DNA of 17,483 nucleotides, taken from assembly GCA_910586105.1 (NCBI GenBank), contig CAJUGU010000081.1, forward strand, positions 1 through 17,483, read 5' to 3'. Positions 1 through 7,381 of this stretch are shown here, one piece after another. The notes beneath the pieces are model-generated. The model was not told the DNA's origin and searched no databases. It saw only the letters and a list, made by a program, of their open reading frames with translations. Position numbers and translations under genes: made by a program. The DNA is from an uncultured Eubacteriales bacterium (lineage in GTDB: Bacteria > Bacillota > Clostridia > Oscillospirales > Butyricicoccaceae). Each line of letters begins with the position of its first letter. The stretch's first letter is position 1.

Positions 1-7
1 ATTTTAA

Positions 8-487
8 TTATATCTCATTAGCCACTTCTGTTACAACTTTAGTATAGCATTTCAAATCATGCCCATGGTTCAGACAATAGGAAACCATCTCCTTGCGTTC
101 TTCGATGGTTGTTTTTCTTCTCGATCCTGCCATATAGACCTCCCTTTTCGGACTATAGTCCTTAAGTTCTCTATTGGCATTCTATCACTGAATCCAGCGT
201 CTGAGTACCTCCCGTGAAGATATGTTGTATTTCGCAACGACATCATCCACACTCCCTTCCCCTGACAGGACCGCTTCCACACACACCTTTTTGAGTTCCG
301 AAGAATATGAGGCATTTCCGGAAGGCTTGGCAAATGCGGCAATTCCATGAATCCTGTACTTGGCGACCCATTGTTGTATGGTTGTTTTTCCTATGTTATA
401 TTGTTCTGCCAGAAAGGGAGAGGAACTCCCGTCAAGATATTCCTGCGAAACTTTGGCACGGAATTCCGGCGTATATGGTGAAGCCAT
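8..487 (-). pseudogene. Broken IS3-family transposase orfA (helix-turn-helix protein), nonsense-mutated and truncated
   Basis: The readable part starts at an ATG at 487 behind a GGGAGG ribosome binding site and begins MASPYTPEFRAKVSQEYLDG. It has two helix-turn-helix units, around LAEQYNIGKTTIQQWVAKYR and VAKYNISSREVLRRWIQ, as in IS150-group orfA proteins. Right after RRWIQ the frame meets TGA and TAG in a row (182-187), then continues in the same frame with NANRELKDYSPKREVYMA and RRKTTIEERKEMVSYCLNHG, which is typical orfA sequence. It loses similarity after about position 60 and ends at a TAA at 8-10. No orfB (DDE integrase) is present in the window. So I see a dead remnant: the 3' part of orfA and all of orfB are gone or lie left of position 1. 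A shorter intact product (185-487, 100 aa) could still be made, with only the DNA-binding half. Confidence 0.8.
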
Positions 488-521
488 AAAAATACCTCCC
501 AGGTAGATTTTGGTTATTTCC

Positions 522-543
522 ATTGTCTACTTAAGAGGTATCA
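522..543 (-). repeat. Probable terminal inverted-repeat end of the IS3-family remnant
   Basis: On the minus strand this segment reads TGATACCTCTTAAGTAGACA, 35 bases before the orfA start. It begins with TG, as IS3-family ends do, and sits where the left end of such an element belongs. The other end is not in the window, so the inverted-repeat match cannot be tested here. The stretch 544-664 between this end and the permease gene holds no gene; it has only a short GC dyad at 581-593 (GCCGGCGGCCGGC). Confidence 0.4.
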
Positions 544-664
544 TATCATTTCGGTGCCGCCCCTTTTAAAAGCGGTGAAAGCCGGCGGCCGGCCCTATCA
601 CGAATCCGGTTTCCATTTTTGGATTGACAGCAGGCCATCTCGAGGTTCGTTTTTGCGGCATATT

Positions 665-2680
665 TTACACCCTTCCGTTTTGGCGCTCCATCACCATCCG
701 TTTGCACGACAGGCAGGTCGCAAGGAAGTAGCCGCCATATACGGCGAGGAACAACACGACCGTAAACGCCAAGTTGGTGGAAATATGGAGGTTCATAAAG
801 TTTTCGACCACCTCCATGGCCTTTTGGATCAGCACGGCGGAAAAGATCCCGGCCACAGCCAACGGGGCCGCAAAGAAGATCGCGGTCTGCCAGAACAACG
901 CCCGATCGATCTGCCGCCGGGTCGCTCCCAGCTTTTGCAGAAGCCCATACCGCTGCATATGATCCGCGGTATCTGTGAGCTGTTTCAGGGCCAGCAGCGC
1001 CGCGCAGATCAGCAGGAAGACCGAACCCACATAGCAGCAAAGGAAGGACACGAGGGCATTCACGCCGTAGAACATGTCATACATCATATTTTTTTCGGCA
1101 TATCGATACCCATGCGTTTCGTCCAACCCGATCGGGAGCAGCTGCTGTACGACTTCGTCGGGATCCGTCCCCGGCCGGTACTGCGCCAAAAGCACGTTTA
1201 CCTCCTTTTCCAGCCGCGCAGCCAGGGCATCCGGCAGGATCAGCGTCCCCCGGTCGTTATTGCCGACCGAGGTCATGATATAGGTCTCCTGCAACACCGC
1301 CTCGGACGCGCGCTCCAAACGCGTCCCTGCCACGGTCAAGACCGGGTGCGCTTCCAACGCGGCTTCGACAAATCGGTACGTCCCTTTATAATTACAATTT
1401 AACAAATATTGGCCGTCCGGCAGGCGCACCGGCCCTTTGCCCTGCATCGCTAACGCCCGGTTCAGATCCGAAAGCGCGATCGCCGAGACCTGGGAATCGG
1501 GAACATCGCGATCGATCGGCCACCAATCCACCGTCTGCCCTGCAAACCATTCTCCATAGGTGAACCCGGCTTCATAAACTGCGATCTGTTCCAGCTGCGC
1601 CGCGTAGCCGCGCAGCTCTACGCCCTGCGCAGCCAACTGCCCCGCAAGATCCCCGTCCCCATCGATACTGACGTCGGACAACACATTCAAATCATAGGGG
1701 GCGGAGGCGTTCGCAAGCCCATTCATCGCAAGCGCGGTGCTGACGCCGACCGATACGGCGCAGATCGTGACCGTCAGCAGGCCGCAGATGATCGCAAGGA
1801 TCCAATAATGCGTGCGGAGCCTGCTCCCGATCTGCTGCACGAGGAAGGCGTTTAACCCCTTCCAGTACAACGTTTCCCGCGCCTTGACCGCCCGCACCCC
1901 AACCGTCGACAGGGAGGCGAACAGCAGCGGCGTGCCTGCGAACAGCGCTATACCGGCGATCTGAAACGACCGGTTTTCCCGTGAGGGCAGGATCCCATCC
2001 CGGCAAAACAGCACCCCGGCGGTCGCGATACACCCCAACGCAAGCAGGAACAGCAGCGCGCTCCAGATGCGGCTGAGCGCTCGCACGGTCTCGTTTTTTC
2101 GTTTGGCCGTCAGCAGGTCAATGAGTTCGACGCGGGATACCGTCCGGACATTGCACGCCGTCACGGTCAGGAAGATTGCGGCAAAGCAAAGCGCCGTCCG
2201 TTTCAGCGCGGCGACGGAAAACACCGCCCGGAACGCGAAAATATCGATCGCGAACAGCTTCAGGGCGACCAGCGAAAGCCCCTGCGACAGCGCAAATCCA
2301 AAGAGCAGCCCGGCGGCCAGCGCGAGCCCGCCGATGCACAAGGCCTCCCCGGCAAAGATCCGGGCGATGCGCCCCTTCTTCATTCCCAGCAGCATGTAAA
2401 TGCCTAATTCCTGTTTGCGCCGCTTGAGCAGGAACTGGTTGGCGTAAACGATCAGGAACGCCAGCACAAAGGCGATCGCCGCGGACAGCAGCGCAAGCAT
2501 CGCGCCGAGCTGCTCGTACAAAAGCGTGCGGGTCAGGCTCATGCCGGCGAACGCGGGCTGGTCGGAAATGGAATTGAACGCATAAAACAGGCTGACCGCC
2601 AGCAGCAGGGTCAGGAAATAGATCAGGCAGTCGCGGAGATGCCTCCGCACGTTTTGGACGATGAGTTTAAACGAGGTCAT
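665..2680 (-). CDS. ABC transporter permease, BceB type (FtsX-domain, 10 TM)
   Basis: This is a 671-aa membrane protein starting at ATG 2680 (MTSFKLIVQNVRRHLRDCLI), with GGGAGG 8 bases upstream. It overlaps the end of the ATPase gene by 14 bases. An upstream in-frame start exists but lies inside the ATPase gene without such a site. Hydrophobic segments fit the BceB layout: TM1 about 18-38, TM2-4 about 53-175, TM5-6 about 200-260, TM7 about 285-315, a large outer domain about 320-525, then TM8-10 to the C-terminus. In the known family the outer domain binds the peptide antibiotic or its lipid complex, and the permease also signals to the partner kinase. Length is normal for the family. The substrate (bacitracin, lantibiotic or other) cannot be read from sequence. 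No clear terminator follows the stop codon. Confidence 0.9.
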   Translation of the reverse strand: MTSFKLIVQNVRRHLRDCLIYFLTLLLAVSLFYAFNSISDQPAFAGMSLTRTLLYEQLGAMLALLSAAIAFVLAFLIVYANQFLLKRRKQELGIYMLLGMKKGRIARIFAGEALCIGGLALAAGLLFGFALSQGLSLVALKLFAIDIFAFRAVFSVAALKRTALCFAAIFLTVTACNVRTVSRVELIDLLTAKRKNETVRALSRIWSALLFLLALGCIATAGVLFCRDGILPSRENRSFQIAGIALFAGTPLLFASLSTVGVRAVKARETLYWKGLNAFLVQQIGSRLRTHYWILAIICGLLTVTICAVSVGVSTALAMNGLANASAPYDLNVLSDVSIDGDGDLAGQLAAQGVELRGYAAQLEQIAVYEAGFTYGEWFAGQTVDWWPIDRDVPDSQVSAIALSDLNRALAMQGKGPVRLPDGQYLLNCNYKGTYRFVEAALEAHPVLTVAGTRLERASEAVLQETYIMTSVGNNDRGTLILPDALAARLEKEVNVLLAQYRPGTDPDEVVQQLLPIGLDETHGYRYAEKNMMYDMFYGVNALVSFLCCYVGSVFLLICAALLALKQLTDTADHMQRYGLLQKLGATRRQIDRALFWQTAIFFAAPLAVAGIFSAVLIQKAMEVVENFMNLHISTNLAFTVVLFLAVYGGYFLATCLSCKRMVMERQNGRV

Positions 2681-3452
2681 TTGGTTCGCCTCCCAGCACC
2701 GATACCACTTCCAGGATCCTTGCAAAAAAGGCCTTGCGGCTATTGTCCCCACGGTTCAGCTCATGGAAAAGCCTGCCGTCTTTCAGGAACAGGATACGGC
2801 TGCAATAGCTGGCCGAAAAGGGGTCGTGCGTCACCATCAGGATCGTTGCGGCGAGCCGTCCGTTCAATTCGGACAGCAGGTCGAGCAGCATCCGCGACGA
2901 ATGGGTGTCCAGCGCCCCGGTCGGCTCGTCCGCCAGCACGATCGCGGGCTCCTTTACCATCGCGCGGGCGGCGGCGACCCGCTGCTGCTGCCCGCCGGAC
3001 ATCTGGTAAGGGTATTTGGACAGCGTCTCGGTAATGCGCAGCGCTTCCGCGATCTGCGCGACCCGCGCCCGGATCTGTAACGGCTTCACGCCCGCGATCG
3101 ACAGCGAAAGCGAAATATTCTCCTCCGCGGTGAGCGTGTCCAACAGGTTGAGATCCTGAAAGATGAAGCCCAGCTTCCGTCCGCGGAAATCGGCAAGCTG
3201 CCCGCCGCGCAGCGACGTGATGTCGTTCCCTTCGACGTAAATATGGCCGCTGGTGACATGATCGACGGTCGAAATGCAGTTCAGCAAGGTCGTCTTGCCG
3301 GAGCCGGAGGCCCCCATGATGCCGAGGAATTCGCCCTTTGCCACGGAAAAAGAAACATGGTCTACCGCCTTGGTCAGGCTGCCCGGACTGCCATAATATT
3401 TTTGGATGTCCGCAACCTGTAGGATCGTGTCCTGCAATGTTGTGCCCTGCAC
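2667..3452 (-). CDS. ABC transporter ATP-binding protein, BceA type
   Basis: This is a 261-aa ATPase. The start is GTG at 3452, with AAAGGAG 8 bases upstream. Motifs are complete: Walker A GASGSGKTT at 47-55, Q-loop IFQD at 97-100, signature MSGGQQQR at 151-158, Walker B IVLADEP at 171-177, D-loop ALD and the H-loop VTHD at 207-210. This is the MacB/LolD/BceA class of ATPases that power permeases of the FtsX fold. It should pair with the permease whose gene overlaps its 3' end. The gene has its own promoter and operator region (3496-3559) between it and the kinase gene, so it can be induced apart from the sensor genes. Confidence 0.92.
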   Translation of the reverse strand: MQGTTLQDTILQVADIQKYYGSPGSLTKAVDHVSFSVAKGEFLGIMGASGSGKTTLLNCISTVDHVTSGHIYVEGNDITSLRGGQLADFRGRKLGFIFQDLNLLDTLTAEENISLSLSIAGVKPLQIRARVAQIAEALRITETLSKYPYQMSGGQQQRVAAARAMVKEPAIVLADEPTGALDTHSSRMLLDLLSELNGRLAATILMVTHDPFSASYCSRILFLKDGRLFHELNRGDNSRKAFFARILEVVSVLGGEPNDLV

Positions 3453-3495
3453 AAGATCAACTCCTTTCCAAAGGGCAACCGCCCTTTGCGCCTTG

Positions 3496-3524
3496 ATTGT
3501 ATCACGGCAGGCCGTTCGCCGCTA
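3496..3524 (-). promoter_or_regulatory. Probable activator-dependent promoter of the ABC transporter genes
   Basis: On the minus strand an extended -10 TGATACAAT is present, with TACAAT at 3496-3501. Seventeen bases upstream there is no good -35 (TAGCGG at 3519-3524). A strong -10 without a -35, with an operator centred about 64 bases upstream of the expected start, fits a promoter that needs an activator. It lies in the 93-base gap between kinase stop and ATPase start. Confidence 0.55.
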
Positions 3525-3544
3525 TAAAAACAGCTTACAGTTTC

Positions 3545-3560
3545 CTTACATTTTTGTAAG
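3545..3560 (-). promoter_or_regulatory. BceR-type operator palindrome overlapping the kinase stop codon
   Basis: The minus strand reads CTTACAAAAATGTAAG, a perfect inverted repeat. Its core TTACA-N4-TGTAA fits the TNACA-N4-TGTAA consensus that I recall for BceR-like response regulators. A second CTTACA half site stands 11 bases away on the plus strand (3534-3539), one helical turn from the first (3545-3550). The TAA stop of the kinase gene (3546-3548) lies within the palindrome. No such site is seen before the response-regulator gene. Confidence 0.65.
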
Positions 3561-4589
3561 GGGAAGGGCGGACCGCATCCCCGCCTCCTGCAAGGAACGC
3601 TCCGTCGGAAAGGTCAACGTCACTTCGGTCCCGCCGCCCGGACGGCTGCGGACCGTAAGCCCCAGATTCATTTGATCGCAAAGCCGTTTGCACAAATATA
3701 ATCCGATACCGGTCGACTTGGGATCCCGCCGCCCGTTCCTTCCGGTGAAACCTTTCTCGAAGACGCGGGGCAGGTCGGCGGCGTCAATCCCGACGCCGTT
3801 GTCGGCGACCGTCAGGCAGGCCCCGTTGGGCCCGGTACGCGCCGAAAAATGCAGCGCAAGGTTTTCCCGCCGGTATTTGACCGCGTTGGACAGGAACTGC
3901 CCAATGATGAAAGCGCAGCTTTTCCGGTCGGCGCAGACGGGAACGTCCAGCGCCCCCAGCTCGATCCGCCCGCCCGCCTGTATGATCGCCTTGGAATAGG
4001 TTTTCAGCGCCGCGCTGACAAGCGCCTGCAAAGTGGTCGTTTCCACCCGGAAATCCGTTTCGACGTCGCTGCTGCGGGCATAATACAGCGCCAGCTCCAC
4101 AAGGCGGTCGATCCGTCGGAGCTCGTCGTCGATGCGGAGGGTCACGGGATCCTTTTGGTTTTCCACGATCCAGCGCGCCGAGGCGATCGGCGTTTTGATC
4201 TCATGCACCCAGGTATCCAGGAAATCCCGGTATTCCCGGGCTTCCTGCCGGACGGCTTCGATCGCATCGTTTTGGTATTTCTGGCTTTGCCGCAGGATGC
4301 CGGAGACGATCTGCCCTTCCAAAAAGCCGGGACGCGGCGCCAGCTCCGACAGCAGCGTTTTTTCGTCCAGACGGGCCAAAAGCTCCACAAGCTGGCCGTA
4401 ATAGCGCCGCCTGCGCCGGAAGTCCCACAGGAAGGGCACGGCGGCGGCTGCCGCATAAATTGTGAGCGTGAAGCCGATAAAGATCCCAGGGACCTCGATC
4501 AGCCAGAGCAGCCCGGCGATCAGCAGCCCGGCTACGGCATGGAAGACCGCCGGAAGGCTCCGGTCGATCGCATAGTCGGTAAACCTCAT
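3546..4589 (-). CDS. Intramembrane-sensing sensor histidine kinase, BceS type
   Basis: This is a 347-aa kinase. Two membrane segments (about 13-31 and 33-54) are joined by only a few residues, so there is no outer sensing domain. The HisKA-like box is DTWVHEIKTPIA with the phosphorylated histidine at 129. The ATPase part has the N box QFLSNAVKYR (N235), the G1 box VADNGVGID (D263) and the G2 box STGIGLYLCKRL (292-303). These are the marks of the BceS/LiaS-like small-sensor kinases, which rely on the BceB-type permease as the true sensor. The ATG at 4589 overlaps the regulator stop as ATGA, pointing to coupled translation. The last codons and the stop form part of the operator of the next gene. 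Confidence 0.92.
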   Translation of the reverse strand: MRFTDYAIDRSLPAVFHAVAGLLIAGLLWLIEVPGIFIGFTLTIYAAAAAVPFLWDFRRRRRYYGQLVELLARLDEKTLLSELAPRPGFLEGQIVSGILRQSQKYQNDAIEAVRQEAREYRDFLDTWVHEIKTPIASARWIVENQKDPVTLRIDDELRRIDRLVELALYYARSSDVETDFRVETTTLQALVSAALKTYSKAIIQAGGRIELGALDVPVCADRKSCAFIIGQFLSNAVKYRRENLALHFSARTGPNGACLTVADNGVGIDAADLPRVFEKGFTGRNGRRDPKSTGIGLYLCKRLCDQMNLGLTVRSRPGGGTEVTLTFPTERSLQEAGMRSALPLTKM

Positions 4590-5248
4590 ACAAAATACCC
4601 CAATCCCCGTTTGGTTTTCAGGTAGTCCGGCAGGCCGAGCCCGGCCAGCTTTTTGCGGAGCCGCACGATGTTGACATTCAACGTATTTTCGTCAATAAAC
4701 GCCTCGCTTTGCCATAATTCGTCCATGATCGCGTCCCGCGGTATGATGTTCCCCTTGTTTTGCAGCAACAGCCGCAGGATGCCCAGCTCGTTTTTGGTCA
4801 GCTCCCGTTCCTGCCCCTGATAGGCGACCGTCGCCCGCAAAAGATTGAGCGTCAGGCCCTGATCGCGGAGCACCGCCTTGGCCTGCGCGGCCCCAGCGCG
4901 GGCCAGCAGGTTTTGGATACGGGCAAGCAGCACCTGCGCGTTGTACGGCTTGGTGATGAAGTCGTCCGCCCCGAGGTTCAGCCCCAGCAGTTCATCGAAA
5001 TCGGTGTTCCGGCCGGTGAGCAGGATAATGGGGACAGCCGACCGTTCCCGGAGCTCCCGGCAAATTTGAAACCCATCCTGACAAGGCAAATTGATATCCA
5101 GCAGGATCAGGTCCGGGCCCGAGGCGAGCGCTTCGGCGGCGATCCCTTCAAAGCGGTCGCTGCTTTCGCAGGCATAGCCGTATTTGGAAAGGAACTGCGC
5201 CAGCTCCGCACGGATCGCGGGCTCGTCTTCAATGATAAAAATTTTCAT
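4586..5248 (-). CDS. OmpR-family response regulator, BceR type
   Basis: This is a 220-aa regulator. The receiver domain (1-115) has the acidic pair E7/D8, the phosphorylated aspartate D51 in LLDINLP, the switch threonine T78 and the lysine K100 in ITKPY. The C-terminal winged helix (about 130-220) carries LTKNELGILRLLLQNKG and ENTLNVNIVRLRKKL, usual for OmpR/PhoB types. The ATG at 5248 has a modest site (ACAGGTG) upstream. It is the first gene of the regulator-kinase-ATPase-permease set. By analogy with BceR it should activate the ATPase/permease promoter when phosphorylated. Confidence 0.92.
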   Translation of the reverse strand: MKIFIIEDEPAIRAELAQFLSKYGYACESSDRFEGIAAEALASGPDLILLDINLPCQDGFQICRELRERSAVPIILLTGRNTDFDELLGLNLGADDFITKPYNAQVLLARIQNLLARAGAAQAKAVLRDQGLTLNLLRATVAYQGQERELTKNELGILRLLLQNKGNIIPRDAIMDELWQSEAFIDENTLNVNIVRLRKKLAGLGLPDYLKTKRGLGYFV

Positions 5249-5301
5249 GGTTTTAGCACCTGTTTTCCAATCCGCGTTTGCGGTTTCGATTTCCGGTATT
5301 T

Positions 5302-5330
5302 ATTATCGCACGATTTTGTGAGGATCGCAA
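5302..5330 (-). promoter_or_regulatory. Sigma-A type promoter of the response regulator/kinase genes
   Basis: The minus strand has TTGCGA (5325-5330), a 17-base spacer and GATAAT (5302-5307), giving a transcript start near 5295 and a leader of about 47 bases before the regulator ATG. It looks like an ordinary housekeeping promoter, in contrast to the transporter promoter. Confidence 0.65.
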
Positions 5331-5365
5331 CCCCCCGCCGGGACTTTCCCGTCTTTTCCCTGAAA

Positions 5366-5404
5366 TACGAATAGTAATTTTGAAAAAAGTTATTACGATT
5401 CGTA
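5366..5404. repeat. Long inverted repeat upstream of the regulator promoter
   Basis: The arms TACGAATAGTAAT (5366-5378) and ATTACGATTCGTA (5392-5404) match in 12 of 13 positions around a 13-base A-rich spacer. It lies about 35 bases upstream of the -35. No clear T-run follows on either side, so an operator or cruciform is likelier than a terminator. Beside it (5409-5430) is a GC hairpin with GCGGGG and CCCCGC arms. Confidence 0.6.
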
Positions 5405-5473
5405 GTGCGCGGGGAGGGGAGCGCCCCCGCAAGGCGCCCCGCCCATCGGAACGCCTGCCGGACGCCCGGGAGG

Positions 5474-5512
5474 ATAAAAAGAAAGCCTTGGAACCCAAAG
5501 GCTCCAAGGCTT
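5474..5512 (-). terminator. Rho-independent terminator, minus strand
   Basis: The arms AAGCCTTGGA and TCCAAGGCTT (5483-5492 and 5503-5512) form a 10-bp stem around a 10-base loop. On the minus strand it is followed by TTCTTTTT. It lies about 144 bases downstream of the stop of the recombinase-like gene and should end that transcript before the regulator promoter. Confidence 0.8.
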
Positions 5513-5582
5513 CGGTGGACACAGGATGATCCGCTGCGTACTCCCACGCCAAGTCCAGCGCGGCTGACGCAGCTTTCAATAA

Positions 5583-5604
5583 GGGGCGGACGGGCGTCCG
5601 CCCC
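5583..5604. repeat. GC-rich hairpin with GGAC-N4-GTCC core
   Basis: A perfect inverted repeat with arms GGGGCGGACG and CGTCCGCCCC and a 2-base centre. It has no U-run, so it is not a standard terminator. It lies in the 3' untranslated part of the recombinase-like gene. Its GGAC-N4-GTCC core also occurs three times at 15807-15907. Confidence 0.55.
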
Positions 5605-5655
5605 GCCGCTTCTACGGTCTTTCGTAGCTGCTGCGCGGGCGCGCAGGTATGTAGA

Positions 5656-6126
5656 TTATTCGGCGGGTCTTCCCTCCTGATCTTTTACAAGATGTTCTGG
5701 CTGGATTTGGGCGGCTTTTTCCTCCGCAGCTGCGTCGTGGGCCTCTTTTACCCAACGGTAAAAAGTTCCCCGCGCGACGTGCAGACGCTTGGCGGCCTGG
5801 TCGCCGGTCATCTGGCGGTCTTCATACAGCGCCAGAACCTCGGCAAACTTTTTTTCATCTTTCCGGGACGGGCGGCCGATGGGGGTGCCGCGATCGATTG
5901 CGTCCTGGATCCCCTTGCGCTGCCGCGCGCGAAAGCTCTCGCGGTTCGCGTCGGCGGCTTCCCGCAGCGCATCTTCGATCACCCCGATCATCAGATCCCG
6001 GATCGAGACAGTCTCGCCAAGCGTTTGCGTCAGCAGCGCCGTGTCGATCCCTCGGTCGGACAGGCTCTGCGCCAGCAATTTTTCCAAATCAGAACGGTCC
6101 AGTTTCGTCAGTTCAGTAAATAACAC
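5656..6126 (-). CDS. Stand-alone serine-recombinase C-terminal (helix-turn-helix) protein lacking the catalytic domain
   Basis: This is a 156-aa protein with a GTG start at 6126 and AAAGGA about 10 bases upstream. Residues 45-85 look like the long E helix and arm of small serine resolvases (ANRESFRARQRKGIQDAIDR followed by GTPIGRP). Residues 105-127 (MTGDQAAKRLHVARGTFYRW) are a resolvase-type helix-turn-helix. The N-terminal catalytic fold with its active-site serine and arginines is missing, and I find no trace of it upstream in any frame. The gene has its own promoter and terminator, so it may be a real small DNA-binding gene, not only debris. A tail of about 30 residues rich in A, E and Q follows the helix-turn-helix. 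Role unknown; it could be a repressor-like relic of a mobile element. Confidence 0.7.
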   Translation of the reverse strand: MLFTELTKLDRSDLEKLLAQSLSDRGIDTALLTQTLGETVSIRDLMIGVIEDALREAADANRESFRARQRKGIQDAIDRGTPIGRPSRKDEKKFAEVLALYEDRQMTGDQAAKRLHVARGTFYRWVKEAHDAAAEEKAAQIQPEHLVKDQEGRPAE

Positions 6127-6221
6127 CTTATATCATCCTTTATCCAATTATTTGCGCGAAATCAGTTCCCACGAGACCCCGCACATGCTCCCAGCTGATA
6201 GCGGCCCAATCATATGGTTCT

Positions 6222-6250
6222 ATTTTAGCATTCTTCGGCAGCTTTGTAAA
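6222..6250 (-). promoter_or_regulatory. Strong sigma-A promoter of the recombinase-like gene, with a dyad over the -35
   Basis: The minus strand has TTTACA (6245-6250), a 17-base spacer and TAAAAT (6222-6227), close to consensus. The -35 lies inside the dyad GCTTTGTAAAGC (6241-6252), a possible operator. The predicted leader is about 90 bases. The start of transcription falls about two bases before an ATG of a 21-codon open frame (6148-6213). Confidence 0.7.
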
Positions 6251-6322
6251 GCATAAACGTTCACTTTTCCTAAAAAATGAAATTGTTACATATACGGCGT
6301 TATAAAAGTTAAATACACGGCT

Positions 6323-7372
6323 TTAAAGAAGTGAGGCGCTTTCGGCCCGCGGGAGCCGGGAAAGCGCGGCTTCATAAGCGGCCGCGTCCGCCGCCCAGCC
6401 GGGGGCGTCGGGGTCGGTCCGGAGCCCGGGCCAGCGGGCGGTAAGCTCGTCTGCAAAGAGGTCGGCGAAGCGCGCCGCCCCCCGGGCGTCCATATGGTGT
6501 TCGTCGAAGAAGAGGGAGGGCGAAAGCCCGGCTTCGTCATAGCGTTCGTTAAAGTCGTCGAACGGCACGCCGTATTCCGCCGCGATGTCGGCGACGGTGT
6601 TCAGCAGCGCCTTTTCCCCCGCGTCGATGTTGGAAGGCGTCTTCACCAGCCACAGCGGGAGCCCTTCGTCCCGGCACAGCTCAAGGATGCGGCGCAGCCA
6701 ATATTCGTGCTTGGCTTCCAGCGGGGCGCGCGCGTCGACGCCCTCCGCGTCCGGGCGCTGGTAGTCCTCGTCCTGGTCCGGCAGGAACACATACCCTTTG
6801 TACGGGTCGCGCAGCGCCGAGCGGTCGAACGCATAGTCGGCTTCCTCAAGGTCGGGCCAGCGGCCATGGTACTTGATGAAGTTGCAAAGCAGCTCGACGC
6901 GTTCCTCCATCGTCCCCGCCGACACCCACGCCAGCCGCGCCTTGTTCCACGAAAACGGCAGGTCGTCCATATAGGAATAGGTCACGCCTTCGTCGTAGTA
7001 GCTTTCCACCGGGTCGAATACCGCCCGGCAGTCGACCACTACCAGCGCGGGCGACTGGGTCTTGAGCGCTTCCACCAGATAGGCGTAAGTCGCCCACAGC
7101 GGCTGGCGCTGGGTCGCGAAAACGTAGCTTTTGATCCCGGTGCGCTCCCACAGCCGCAGCGGCGGGAAGGCCGCGTAGGCGTGGCTGGAGCCCAGATACA
7201 GCACTTCAAACTCATCCTCCGGCTCGTTGTAAAAGCCTCCGATCTTGTTGGTCATATCCCACGCGCCGGTGAGCGATTTCCGGCACACCAGCTCCTTCAA
7301 GGGCGTGAACAGCAGCCCGAACACCACCAGGAAGGCCGCCGCCCGGATAAAAAAACCGATTTTCGTTTTCAT
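6323..7372 (-). CDS. Membrane-anchored SGNH/DltD-AlgJ-like protein, partner of the MBOAT acyltransferase
   Basis: This is a 349-aa protein with one N-terminal membrane segment (about 8-25), which should hold the rest outside the cell. Residues 55-64 read FEVLYLGSSH, with the nucleophile-type serine of SGNH hydrolases. Near the end, FFDEHHMDARGA (288-299) supplies the D290-x-x-H293 pair. This set of Ser, Asp and His is the one used by AlgJ/AlgX and DltD-like proteins, which take or pass acyl groups outside the membrane. Its ATG at 7372 lies 9 bases after the MBOAT stop with GAGGTGG between, so the two genes form one operon. The exact acceptor polymer cannot be told. No clear terminator is seen between 6323 and the next promoter. 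Confidence 0.82.
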   Translation of the reverse strand: MKTKIGFFIRAAAFLVVFGLLFTPLKELVCRKSLTGAWDMTNKIGGFYNEPEDEFEVLYLGSSHAYAAFPPLRLWERTGIKSYVFATQRQPLWATYAYLVEALKTQSPALVVVDCRAVFDPVESYYDEGVTYSYMDDLPFSWNKARLAWVSAGTMEERVELLCNFIKYHGRWPDLEEADYAFDRSALRDPYKGYVFLPDQDEDYQRPDAEGVDARAPLEAKHEYWLRRILELCRDEGLPLWLVKTPSNIDAGEKALLNTVADIAAEYGVPFDDFNERYDEAGLSPSLFFDEHHMDARGAARFADLFADELTARWPGLRTDPDAPGWAADAAAYEAALSRLPRAESASLL

Positions 7373-7381
7373 TTTGCCACC

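Noticed and set aside
5583..5604. GC-rich hairpin as the terminator of the recombinase-like gene
   Set aside because: No U-run follows it on either strand. The stem with a T-run at 5474-5512 is the better terminator.
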